Positions 32,129 through 40,683 of a DNA stretch of 64,000 bases are shown here, piece by piece. Source of the DNA: Microbulbifer elongatus (GTDB taxonomy: Bacteria > Pseudomonadota > Gammaproteobacteria > Pseudomonadales > Cellvibrionaceae). The stretch covers positions 4,008,501 through 4,072,500 of the forward strand of contig NZ_CP088953.1 in the NCBI RefSeq assembly GCF_021165935.1, given 5' to 3'. The position numbers and the translations under genes were made by a program. Under the pieces are notes generated by a model. The model was not told where the DNA came from. It was given only the letters and a program-made list of their open reading frames with translations, and made no database searches. Numbering within the stretch: the first letter of the stretch is position 1; each line of letters opens with the position of its first letter.

Positions 32129-32200
32129 TGCTCGTGCTATTGAACGGCCATGCAGTTTCGGTCACTCAAAATAACAAATAATTCAGGACGAGTAACAACC

Positions 32201-34825
32201 ATGGAAAAAGCAATATCACGCCGCAATGTTCTTTCAAGCGCCATTATCGCGCTTACCACATCAGCAGCTCCACAAATGCTGTCTGCCGCCGAGGAAACCG
32301 CTAACACGATGGAGGAAGTTGCGGTTGTGGGCTCGCGGATTCAGCGCAATGCGGAGTTTGAGACCGCGACACCTATTCAGGTAATGGATCGCGATGCCAT
32401 CGAAAAATCCGGCTACACCAACCTGCAACAGATGTTCGAGAAAAACCCGGCGGCCGGTAACGGCACCTTTTCGACCCGGGGAAATAACCAGGACTCCACC
32501 GCCAACGGGGCTGCGGCTGTCAGCCTGCGTGGTATGGGGGCGGATGCGACCCTGGTACTGGTCAATGGGAAACGGGTGGCGATCAGTGCCTTCGCCGAGA
32601 GCATCACCACCAACTTCGTCGACATCAACAGTATTCCCATAACCGCCGTTGAGCGGGTGGAAGTATTGAAAGATGGGGCTTCGGCGATTTACGGCTCCGA
32701 TGCGGTGGCGGGAGTCGTGAACCTGGTGCTCCGCAAGGATTTTGAGGGGGCGGAGGTTTCCGCCGACTTTGGTGGCGCCGACGGTTATGACGAGCAGTCG
32801 GTGTCGGCGATTTGGGGTGTCAACGGTGACGACTCCAATCTGACGCTGATTTTTGATCACCGTTCCAATTCCACACTGGCCAGCGTGGAACGCCCCGGAC
32901 TGGATACCGCAAACCAGGCACCGCGCGGTGGTATGGATTTTCTTTCGTCGCGGGGTTATCCGGGCCGCTTTATTGTGGATGGTGAGACCACCATTGATCC
33001 TGACTGTCCGGCAGACAGCGCTTTCGGTGCCACCTGTGTGTACGACTACGGCCCCTGGACACTGCTGACACCGGAGGCGGAACGCACCGGTGTGCTGATG
33101 CTCGGTCACGCGCAGTTGAGCGACAGTGTGGAGTTCTTCAGTGAAATTGCGGTGCAGCACAATACGTCCGTGGCCCAGGGGGCGCCGACGCCACTGGACG
33201 AAGACGCCGGCCTGACCGTACCGGTGACTCACCCGGACAATCCCTTTACCGGTGCCACCAGCGTGGATATCGGCCGCTACCGCACGGTGGATGCCGGTGC
33301 CCGACAGTGGGATATTGAAACCGACAATCTGCGCGGCGTATTCGGCCTGCGGGGCAGCTTCGCGGACTGGGACTGGGAGGCTTCAGTACAGCGTTCGCGC
33401 AGTGAATCCACCCAGACCGGTGACCGCACGCAAGGCTGGGTGCGCACCGACCTGTTACAGCAGGAAATCGATGCGGGCCGCTACAACCCCTTCGGCGGTG
33501 TGCAGAACCCGCAGTCGGTGATCAATGCCATCACGACCAGCCTGGTACGTCAGGGCAAGTCGGAACTGCGCGGTATGGACTTCACCATAAATGGCGAGCT
33601 GTTCGATACCCGCAACGGCGCCGTGGCCATGGCGGCAGGGATCGAGCGGCGCGAGGAAAGTGCTTCCGATATTCCCGATGACCAGTTCCAGCGCGGGCTG
33701 ATTTTTGGCACAGAATCGGTTTCCGCGGCTGCCAGCCGAGATATCAACTCCGCATTTGTGGAGTTCGCTATTCCGCTGGCCGCCAGCCTGGATCTGACTC
33801 TGGCAGGCCGTTACGACGATTACAGTGATTTTGGCAGCACCACCAATCCGATGGCGAATCTGCTGTGGACCGCCAGTGAGCAGCTTTCTCTACGCGCCTC
33901 CTGGGGCACCGGGTTCCGTGCACCTTCTCTCGCGCAAATCGGCCTGGGCCCGTCGCAGGAGTCGCAGTTCTTCACCGACACCTACGGCTGCGCCATCAAC
34001 GATGCCTACTGTGCGAGTACCGATTACAACATTGTGTTCTCCGGCAACCCGGACCTGGAAGCGGAGGAGTCCGAGTCCTTCAACCTGGGGGCGGTAGTGA
34101 AACCACTGGAAGGCATGCAGATGTCACTGGATATCTGGCGCATCACCCAGGAAGGCAAGATCGATGAGGTGCCGTTCGGTTACCTTTACAGCCAGTTCTG
34201 TAACGACCAGAACAGCAGCGTCTGCGTGCGCTCTGCCCCGCTACCTGGCGAGTCTCTCGGTTCGCTGCAATCCATCAACAGTGGCTTTATCAATATTGGC
34301 GAACAGAATGTTTCCGGTATTGACCTGAGCATGGTGTATTCCGCGCTGACCGTGGCCGGTGGTGATCTGGGTCTGCGCCTAGATTACTCCTATCTGACGG
34401 AGTTCGAGCGGGTGGAGCTCAACTCTGCCGGCGATGCGTTTATCAACCGCGATCTGGCCGGAGAATACGAGTACCCGGAGCACCGCTGGGCGGCCTCTGC
34501 GGACTGGGCGCGGGATACATTCGCGTTTACCCTGGGCCTGAATTATGTAGGCGAGTTTGAGGACACACCCGACATCGATTTCGATGGCACTCTGGACTAC
34601 GACACCAACAGGTCGCGCATGGTGGATGCGTTTATGACGGTCAATCTTCAGGCCCGCTACACCGGATTTGAAGACATGATTCTGAGCCTGGGCGCTGACA
34701 ACGCTTTTGATGAAGAACCACCCTTTGCCATTGGCGACGGCGACTCGGACCTATACGGCTATGTATCCAGCCAGCACGATCCTCGCGGACGTTTTATTTA
34801 TGGCAAAGTGACTTATAACTTCTGA
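32201..34825 (+). CDS. TonB-dependent outer membrane receptor
   Basis: 874 aa from ATG 32201 (upstream GGACGAG). An export signal (NVLSSAIIALTTSAAPQMLSAAEE) is followed by a TonB-box-like segment (EEVAVVGSRIQR). The plug domain has VSLRGMGADATLVLVNGKRVA and ERVEVLKDGASAIYGSDAVAGVVNLVLRKDFEG. A 22-strand barrel ends in YGKVTYNF. This plug type is common among receptors for peptides and sugars in marine Gammaproteobacteria, but the ligand cannot be read here. No polysaccharide utilisation gene is adjacent. A strong terminator follows. Confidence 0.93.
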   Translation: MEKAISRRNVLSSAIIALTTSAAPQMLSAAEETANTMEEVAVVGSRIQRNAEFETATPIQVMDRDAIEKSGYTNLQQMFEKNPAAGNGTFSTRGNNQDSTANGAAAVSLRGMGADATLVLVNGKRVAISAFAESITTNFVDINSIPITAVERVEVLKDGASAIYGSDAVAGVVNLVLRKDFEGAEVSADFGGADGYDEQSVSAIWGVNGDDSNLTLIFDHRSNSTLASVERPGLDTANQAPRGGMDFLSSRGYPGRFIVDGETTIDPDCPADSAFGATCVYDYGPWTLLTPEAERTGVLMLGHAQLSDSVEFFSEIAVQHNTSVAQGAPTPLDEDAGLTVPVTHPDNPFTGATSVDIGRYRTVDAGARQWDIETDNLRGVFGLRGSFADWDWEASVQRSRSESTQTGDRTQGWVRTDLLQQEIDAGRYNPFGGVQNPQSVINAITTSLVRQGKSELRGMDFTINGELFDTRNGAVAMAAGIERREESASDIPDDQFQRGLIFGTESVSAAASRDINSAFVEFAIPLAASLDLTLAGRYDDYSDFGSTTNPMANLLWTASEQLSLRASWGTGFRAPSLAQIGLGPSQESQFFTDTYGCAINDAYCASTDYNIVFSGNPDLEAEESESFNLGAVVKPLEGMQMSLDIWRITQEGKIDEVPFGYLYSQFCNDQNSSVCVRSAPLPGESLGSLQSINSGFINIGEQNVSGIDLSMVYSALTVAGGDLGLRLDYSYLTEFERVELNSAGDAFINRDLAGEYEYPEHRWAASADWARDTFAFTLGLNYVGEFEDTPDIDFDGTLDYDTNRSRMVDAFMTVNLQARYTGFEDMILSLGADNAFDEEPPFAIGDGDSDLYGYVSSQHDPRGRFIYGKVTYNF

Positions 34826-34863
34826 TCCAACCTATCGGACAGTCACCGACTTTCAGACCCACC

Positions 34864-34893
34864 GGGGAGAGCCATGCGCTCTCCCCTTTTTTT
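34864..34893 (+). terminator. Intrinsic terminator of the TonB receptor
   Basis: A 9-bp stem (GGGGAGAGC / GCTCTCCCC) with a 5-nt loop followed by seven T. Confidence 0.92.
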
Positions 34894-34910
34894 AGGAGCC
34901 GGTTGCCGGG

Positions 34911-35639
34911 CTATTCCGACAACAGCGCCTCCAACTGCGCATGACACTCACCACGCGCGGGCTGGTAGCAGCCCCGTGTCGCCAGATAGTGCTGATTGAA
35001 TACCCGGAAATAATTCTGCAGGGCTGACGCCGCGCGTTCCTGCTGCATCAGCAGCAAGCAACTGATGGCTGCTTCCGCGGTGGAGAAGCGGTGATCTCTG
35101 CCCGAGTCGCGCACCGCATAAGATCGCACCAGTGATTCCGGCAGACTCAGGCAGGGAACCGGATCCAGCCAGCGACTTAACCCGATCATACGGCTGCACT
35201 GCTTCCAGGTGCCATCCAGCAGGATCAATGTGGTTTTCTTTTTGCTTCGCGGAATTTCCCGCACCACCGGGCGCGAGCCGTTCTCGGTACCATCGGCGGG
35301 AAATACTATGAAACAGTTGCGCGCGGGATCCTGCAGAATATCCGCAAGTTCCCCCGGGGCTTCCAGCCGGTTCCACAGGAAAACCGGCGTGCCCGCAAAG
35401 GCATCCACAATCAGGCGGCCGGTATTGGTGGGTTTGAACAGTTCTTTGCGGTGCATCAACAGTACAAAATCCACCGCACTCTCTGCCCGGGGGCGCCAGG
35501 CACACATACAGGCAAACTCCCCCATCTGGCAGTCGGAACAGCGTTTGACACTTTTCCCTTTGGCCAGGAACGGTCTGGTGGATTTGGCCAGCTCACGATC
35601 CCGCAGGCGGGTATAGGCAGTGGAATACTTGGCAGTCAT
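34911..35639 (-). CDS. tapT: DTW-domain tRNA-uridine aminocarboxypropyltransferase (TapT-like)
   Basis: 242 aa from ATG 35639 (the longer frame to 35864 is rejected). The N-terminal cysteines (KRCSDCQMGEFACMCAW) are typical of the family. The signature D-x-T-W appears as LLDGTWKQCSRMI, with the helper segment LMHRKELFKPTNTGRLIVDAF. DTW proteins such as E. coli TapT (YfiP) and TuaA form acp3U in tRNA with SAM; by overall length this looks like the TapT type. It stands alone, convergent with the TonB receptor. Confidence 0.85.
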   Translation of the reverse strand: MTAKYSTAYTRLRDRELAKSTRPFLAKGKSVKRCSDCQMGEFACMCAWRPRAESAVDFVLLMHRKELFKPTNTGRLIVDAFAGTPVFLWNRLEAPGELADILQDPARNCFIVFPADGTENGSRPVVREIPRSKKKTTLILLDGTWKQCSRMIGLSRWLDPVPCLSLPESLVRSYAVRDSGRDHRFSTAEAAISCLLLMQQERAASALQNYFRVFNQHYLATRGCYQPARGECHAQLEALLSE

Positions 35640-35886
35640 TGATCGGTAGTACCGCAAAACATCTGGCGAGATTTTACACCTGGCCACCAAATATGTCGTG
35701 ACCATCCACTGCCTCCGGTCATCATCTCCCCGGCAACTTTTGCTCCCCATGCTACTTTTACAGGTGCCCTTTGGCATTCCCCCGGCAGTAGATATTTCAA
35801 TAGATGCCGCGCCATATACAGCTGTTACAAGAAACCCTGGCCAATAACGCATAAGCAGGGCCAACCGGTGTTACATGGAGTTAACA

Positions 35887-36636
35887 ATGAAAAGTCTCAG
35901 GCTGGCCGCTTGCATAACATTATTGTTCCCGCTTTTGGCGCACGCGCAGATTCCTGTTTCTGATGTCGATCTCAAACGCTTTTACGCACGGGTGGGTGCC
36001 AGTTTTATCTACCCGGATGACAACAATACGTCGCTGAAATACCACATCTTTCAGGACTGGAACCTTTACCGCACAGAGTGGGATATTGACGATGATGTAG
36101 GCTGGAATATTTCCGGTGTATGGCGTCCGCTACCCTATTTCGGCGTAGAGCTGATGTACGCGGACGGCGCGGATTTTTCGCTGAGCCTGGATCACCTCAA
36201 GGGACGGCCGGGGCACGAACGTATCGATTTCGGGCGCTTCAGCGCGTCCTCCGCCAACCTGTTTGTCAACTGGTACATGATGGATCTGGACTGCCTGGGC
36301 CAGCCCTATCTGGGCATAGGTGTCAATTACTCGGACTTCTACGACGACGACCTCTACCCGGAATTTCAGAATTTTCTGATCAATAGCGGCATCGCCACCG
36401 GGCCCAGCGACTTCGGCATGCGCCACAGCTGGGGCGCCAGTGCCCAGCTGGGAATCGACTGGCGCCTGGGCCGTGGCGTGGCGCGTTCCTGGCTGATCAA
36501 TGCGGCGGTGATCTATACCGACGCCAACACCGATACCATCGTCACCTACACGACGGACCCGGGTTACCAGCGGCTCTACTCGGATTTTGAGGTCAATCCA
36601 TGGACTCTGAATCTGGGCATCACCTATGAATTCTAA
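35887..36636 (+). CDS. OmpW-family outer membrane protein
   Basis: 249 aa from ATG 35887 with GGAGT seven bases upstream. A signal peptide (LAACITLLFPLLAHA) precedes an eight-strand barrel: RFYARVGASFIYP, WNISGVWRPLPYFGVELMYADG, CLGQPYLGIGVNYSDFY and a C-terminal VNPWTLNLGITYEF (terminal Phe for Bam recognition). OmpW proteins form small hydrophobic pores. Two cysteines and extra acidic residues near loops are unusual. Its stop overlaps the next gene by 11 bp, so the two are probably translated together. Confidence 0.8.
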   Translation: MKSLRLAACITLLFPLLAHAQIPVSDVDLKRFYARVGASFIYPDDNNTSLKYHIFQDWNLYRTEWDIDDDVGWNISGVWRPLPYFGVELMYADGADFSLSLDHLKGRPGHERIDFGRFSASSANLFVNWYMMDLDCLGQPYLGIGVNYSDFYDDDLYPEFQNFLINSGIATGPSDFGMRHSWGASAQLGIDWRLGRGVARSWLINAAVIYTDANTDTIVTYTTDPGYQRLYSDFEVNPWTLNLGITYEF

Positions 36637-38959
36637 AAAGCAGGCGCTGCTCACAGTCGCCCTGCTACCGGCCGCTATCGCCTGTATCCTCATTCCCCCC
36701 GCCGCGCGCGCAGAGTGCACCCCCGGAAATATCGGTACGGAGGGGCCGGACCAGATCCTGTGCGACGTGAATAACGATCCAGCAGGTGCGGATGTCAGTA
36801 CCCTGGGCGGAAATGATTTCGTCGATATCGATACCGTTACCCTGGGGACCGTGGATACGGGTACAGGGAACGATACGGTAGAGATCCTCGACGGGGTGAT
36901 CGAGACCAATCTTGCAACAGGAGACGGCAACGATACCGTGATCGTGGAGGGTCGCGACTCAGAGATTGGCAACTACTTTTCCGGCGGGATCCACACTGGC
37001 GCGGGCAGAGATTATGTGGAGATTCTCGATGGCGTGGCGTTCGAAGTTCTCACCGGCGACGGTGACGACACCCTGATACTGGACGAAGGATTTATATTCC
37101 ACCACGCCAATATGGGCGCGGGGGATGATCACTTTTATTACGACGAAGGTGTGATCGAACATTTTATCGGGGGCGACGGCTCCGATACCCTCCGCGTGGA
37201 TTCCTTCGCCTACGATGCGACCACCCTGTTCGATGGCGGCGATGACCTGACCGCCGACGATGGGTACATCGACAGTATCAAATTTGTGCTCGATCACGAT
37301 CTGGACGGGCGACTGCTGCAGAACTGGGAGCAGGTGATCGTCAACGGCAGCTCGAAGATCGATTTCTTTGGCACCCTCGCGGTCGGCGGAGGCACCGCGG
37401 CCGATGGCGAACGCCTGGGGCTGACCATCCGCCGGGGAGGCGTGGTCGAATTTATTCCCAAAGCGTTTACCATCCAGGGCGACGTCGTCAATGCCGGCAC
37501 CCTGTGGATGAACGACGGGCGCTTTAACCAGCTGGACCTCGCCCCGCACGACGACGGCCGCTTCGGTAATTACACCGGCTACGATGGTCGGCTGTGGATG
37601 GATACCACCCTCGCTGGTGACGACAGCCCCACCGACCTGCTGAACGTGGCGGGCGATACCGCCGGCCACACCTTCGTGCGCATCTACAATTTCGGCGGCG
37701 ATGGTGCCATGACAACCGGCGACGGCATCAGGATTATCGATGTTGCCGGCCACTCCGCACCGGACGCGTTTACCCTGGACGGCGAGTACATCGGTTACGA
37801 CGGCCAGCCGGTTACCGTGGGTGGAGCCTACGGCTATACCCTGCACTACGGCGGTCAAACCGAGCCGGATGATGGCGACTGGCATCTGCGCTCCACCCTG
37901 CCGGATCCGTTTACCAGCAGTGACCAGCTGGTGCCACGCTGGCAGCCGGGGGCCGTGCTGTACGAAACCTACGCACAGGCCATTCGCCGCATGAACCAGC
38001 CCACCACGCTGCGCAAGCGCGTGGGCAACCGCTTTTGGGCAGGCACCAACTTCAAAGACCGCGGTCTGTGCTGCTACGGCGATGCGGTTGAGCGCACCAT
38101 TGATGGCGGCGGACTGTGGATGCGGGTCAATGCGTTTTACAACGATAATGCGCCCGAAGAATCCACAGCCAATGCGCAGTGGCAACAGGATTACGGGCAG
38201 GTACAGATCGGCTCCGACTTCTCTTTCGATCCCTCGGTCTACCGCGGGCGGCTGATGCTTGGCATTTTCGCCCAGTACGGTTACGGCAGCACCGAACTGG
38301 ACAGCTTTTTTGGCCAGGGAGATATCGACACCTACAACTGGGGTATCGGTAGCACCCTGACCTGGTACGGCAGCCAGAGCAGCTATGTGGATCTGCAGGC
38401 GCAGTTCAACTGGTTTGATTCCGATCTCTATTCCAGAGAGCTGTGGTATCTGGGTACCGGCAATGACGCACGCGGTTTCAACTTTTCCGTGGAGGGAGGA
38501 CACAGCTTCAAACTCTGCGATTTCTACTCCCTGACACCGCAAGTACAGTTGGCGTATACCGCAGAGGATATCGACGATAACCACGACCCCTACGGGGTGC
38601 GCCTTGAAGATACGGAAAACCAGGGCGGGTTCGCCCGTTTCGGACTGGCGTTCGAGCAGCGGGTAAGCCAGCGTATCAACCGCAATATGTATGGCAACCT
38701 GTTGCTGGAGCGCATCGGCCTCTACGCGATCGCCAATACCTATTACTACTTTGATGATAAAACGGAAGTGAAAGTCTCCGGCACCTCGCTGTACCAGGCG
38801 CGGGACGAATGGTGGGCGCAACTGGGGCTGGGGTTTACCTACGATCAGTGTGGTGACCGTTGCTCGGTTTACGGTGAGGTGGACTATGCCAGCAGTGTGG
38901 AAAACTTTGGCGATAGTGACAGTGTGCAGCTGACCCTTGGCTTCCGCTTCAAGTGGTAG
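36626..38959 (+). CDS. Autotransporter with RTX-like repeats in the passenger
   Basis: 777 aa. A signal peptide (LLTVALLPAAIACILIPPAARA) precedes a passenger. Residues about 55-190 of the passenger hold seven RTX-like nonapeptides (GGNDFVDID, GTGNDTVEI, GDGNDTVIV, GAGRDYVEI, GDGDDTLIL, GAGDDHFYY, GDGSDTLRV), then a solenoid-like middle. The last 280 residues are an autotransporter barrel (FWAGTNFKDRG, GQVQIGSDFSFD, ending LTLGFRFKW). RTX repeats bind Ca2+ and normally belong to type I secretion; here the route is type V. It overlaps the OmpW gene by 11 bp. The role of the passenger is unknown. Confidence 0.85.
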   Translation: MNSKKQALLTVALLPAAIACILIPPAARAECTPGNIGTEGPDQILCDVNNDPAGADVSTLGGNDFVDIDTVTLGTVDTGTGNDTVEILDGVIETNLATGDGNDTVIVEGRDSEIGNYFSGGIHTGAGRDYVEILDGVAFEVLTGDGDDTLILDEGFIFHHANMGAGDDHFYYDEGVIEHFIGGDGSDTLRVDSFAYDATTLFDGGDDLTADDGYIDSIKFVLDHDLDGRLLQNWEQVIVNGSSKIDFFGTLAVGGGTAADGERLGLTIRRGGVVEFIPKAFTIQGDVVNAGTLWMNDGRFNQLDLAPHDDGRFGNYTGYDGRLWMDTTLAGDDSPTDLLNVAGDTAGHTFVRIYNFGGDGAMTTGDGIRIIDVAGHSAPDAFTLDGEYIGYDGQPVTVGGAYGYTLHYGGQTEPDDGDWHLRSTLPDPFTSSDQLVPRWQPGAVLYETYAQAIRRMNQPTTLRKRVGNRFWAGTNFKDRGLCCYGDAVERTIDGGGLWMRVNAFYNDNAPEESTANAQWQQDYGQVQIGSDFSFDPSVYRGRLMLGIFAQYGYGSTELDSFFGQGDIDTYNWGIGSTLTWYGSQSSYVDLQAQFNWFDSDLYSRELWYLGTGNDARGFNFSVEGGHSFKLCDFYSLTPQVQLAYTAEDIDDNHDPYGVRLEDTENQGGFARFGLAFEQRVSQRINRNMYGNLLLERIGLYAIANTYYYFDDKTEVKVSGTSLYQARDEWWAQLGLGFTYDQCGDRCSVYGEVDYASSVENFGDSDSVQLTLGFRFKW

Positions 38960-39013
38960 TACCGGCTTCGCGCCCGTGTTTCCGGTGGCGGCCTAATTCC
39001 CTATACTCCCGCC

Positions 39014-39901
39014 ATGAGCAGCCCATCCGCCACTGCAGGCTCCGACCCCCTCGCCACCGTGACACCCAATCACTGGAGCAATCTCCTGTGGGCGCTGGAG
39101 GCACCGGATATCGCGCCTGATTTCCCCCTGCCCTGGCTGCCGGTACACCGCCACCGGGCGCTCACCGAGTTCTTTTCCCGTCCTGATGTCCATTCACAAC
39201 TGGCGCCCGCCCTGCTCGCGCATCTCGAGCGGTTGCGCCACCATCGGCTGGGTATCTATTTCGAGAGCCTGTGGGCATTCGCCTTTACTCATCACCCGGA
39301 CTATGAACTTCTGGCCCATAACTTTCCCATTCGCGACCAGGGCAAGACCCTCGGCGAGCTGGATTTTGTTGTCCGCCATAACCCAGACAATACATATGAA
39401 CACTGGGAAATAGCACTGAAGTTTTATCTGCAGGTGGGAGATTACTGGGTGGGGCCGGGGCTGCGGGACCGGCTGGATATCAAGCTCGCACGTATGCGCA
39501 ATCACCAGCTGCCCATTGCCCGCAGCGCCATTGCCACAGACACCCTGCAGGCGTCGGGTCTCACCATAGACCGTCAATGGGCACGGATGCCGGGGAGACT
39601 CTTCTCCCCTCTGGCGGGGCCAGACCTCCCCCAGCCCGGGGCACTCTGGTGGACCGACCTGGCTGGTTTTGACGCCCACCTGTCCGCCCACCAGAACAAC
39701 TGGAGGCAGCTACCCAAAACCGGCTGGCTGGCCCCCATCCAGCCCGATTCCTCACCACCGGCCTTCCCGGTTGCACACGCCCATCTTGCCCGGGGGCCCA
39801 TCTGTGTGGCCGCCCACGACGGCCAGAGCGAGGTCAGCCGAGGCTTTCTGGTCCCCTCGGACTGGCTCTCCCGCGCCCGGAACACCGTCCATCAGAATTA
39901 A
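39014..39901 (+). CDS. DUF1853 family protein
   Basis: 295 aa, no signal peptide. Recognised by WALEAPDIAPDFPLPW, LGIYFESLWAFAF, the core GKTLGELDFVVRHNPDN followed by HWEIALKFYLQVGDYW, and GRLFSPLAGPDLP with RGFLVPSDWL near the end. From memory, DUF1853 is placed with the PD-(D/E)xK nuclease-like folds, and the GELDFVV...EIALKF spacing fits that, but the activity is unproven. It lies 75 bp upstream of a GbsR-type regulator gene; a functional link is not obvious. Confidence 0.75.
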   Translation: MSSPSATAGSDPLATVTPNHWSNLLWALEAPDIAPDFPLPWLPVHRHRALTEFFSRPDVHSQLAPALLAHLERLRHHRLGIYFESLWAFAFTHHPDYELLAHNFPIRDQGKTLGELDFVVRHNPDNTYEHWEIALKFYLQVGDYWVGPGLRDRLDIKLARMRNHQLPIARSAIATDTLQASGLTIDRQWARMPGRLFSPLAGPDLPQPGALWWTDLAGFDAHLSAHQNNWRQLPKTGWLAPIQPDSSPPAFPVAHAHLARGPICVAAHDGQSEVSRGFLVPSDWLSRARNTVHQN

Positions 39902-39908
39902 CCATCCC

Positions 39909-39936
39909 TTGACACAGATCAAAACAAGTTTACAAT
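39909..39936 (+). promoter_or_regulatory. Sigma-70 promoter of the GbsR-type regulator
   Basis: TTGACA (39909-39914), 16-bp spacer and TACAAT (39931-39936), directly followed by a perfect palindrome. The -35 is exact. Confidence 0.75.
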
Positions 39937-39954
39937 TTTCAGAAATTTCTGAAA
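39937..39954. promoter_or_regulatory. Perfect 18-bp palindrome, probable operator of the GbsR-type regulator
   Basis: TTTCAGAAATTTCTGAAA is identical to its reverse complement. It begins at the base after the -10 hexamer and ends 21 bp before the regulator ATG, the place for autorepression. Confidence 0.75.
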
Positions 39955-39975
39955 GTTAAGAAGAAACCAAAACTA

Positions 39976-40557
39976 ATGAAGCTTTCCAGTCAGGCCCAGG
40001 CCTTCGTGCTGCACTTCGGTGAAATGGGTAGCCGTTGGGGATTCAACCGCACCGTGGGGCAGATGTTTGCCCTGCTCACCATTCACAGCGAACCGGTGAA
40101 CGCAGACCAGCTGGCCGAGGCACTGAAGATCAGCCGCGGCAATGTGAGCATGGGGCTGAAGGAGCTGCAGGCCTGGCGGCTGATCGAGTTGCACCATCAG
40201 CCGGGGGACCGCAAGGATTACTTTACCGCGGCCGGCTCCATCTGGGATCTGGCGCGCACCGTATTTGAAGAGCGGCGCAAACGGGAGCTGGACCCGACAC
40301 TCACCCTGCTTCGTCAACTGCTGCTGACAGAACCAGGGGATGCTCAGGAAGCCGAGGCGCAGAAAAAAATCCAGGAGGTGTACAGCCTGCTGGAAATGCT
40401 CGACCAGTTTGCCAATACCCTGAGCAAACTCGATGAAAAAGACCTGCTCAAACTGATGAAGCTGGGCTCGGGACTCAGCAAGCTGCTGGATCTGAAGTCC
40501 AAAGCAACTGGCGCCGGGAGCAAGGCCGGGGCGAAAAAAGTCCCGACACGTAAATAG
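39976..40557 (+). CDS. GbsR/MarR-family transcriptional regulator
   Basis: 193 aa. It has the GbsR-type layout: FVLHFGEMGSRWGFNRTVGQMFALLTIHS, then a winged helix with recognition helix AEALKISRGNVSMGLKELQAWRLIELHHQPGDRKDYF. A long C-terminal dimerisation helix (LLEMLDQFANTLSKLDEKDLLKLMKL) and a Lys-rich tail end it. GbsR proteins sense osmoprotectant-like molecules in some species; the ligand here is unknown. A sigma-70 promoter is abutted by an 18-bp palindrome. It lies just upstream of the bd oxidase operon, so control of that operon is plausible. Confidence 0.88.
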   Translation: MKLSSQAQAFVLHFGEMGSRWGFNRTVGQMFALLTIHSEPVNADQLAEALKISRGNVSMGLKELQAWRLIELHHQPGDRKDYFTAAGSIWDLARTVFEERRKRELDPTLTLLRQLLLTEPGDAQEAEAQKKIQEVYSLLEMLDQFANTLSKLDEKDLLKLMKLGSGLSKLLDLKSKATGAGSKAGAKKVPTRK

Positions 40558-40683
40558 CCTTCTCCCTTCGTCCTTTCACACCGACTGCAACATCACCCCC
40601 GGTCTCGCGGCATCGGGACAAAGCCTGCCGCGCCCAGTTTACGTTGCGGCCACTCCGGCCGCGGCGGTTATAAAGAGGTGCCC

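Larger units (their letters stand above)
31480..32200. other. AT-rich intergenic region upstream of the TonB receptor
   Basis: About 720 bp with no supported gene. It holds an inverted repeat at 31530-31550 (CTGTACTT-N5-AAGTACAG) next to the response-regulator start, and a promoter-like TTGACA (32100-32105), 17-bp spacer and TAGTGT (32123-32128) before the receptor gene. Short plus and minus frames around 31650-31920 lack RBS and family resemblance. Confidence 0.5.

Noticed and set aside
34911..35864. Longer start for the DTW-domain protein
   Set aside because: The first 75 residues are Ser/Cys-rich without homology; ATG 35639 starts at the known domain.
36959..38821. 620-codon minus-strand frame opposite the autotransporter
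   Set aside because: Shadow of the strong plus-strand gene; no signal, domain or RBS.
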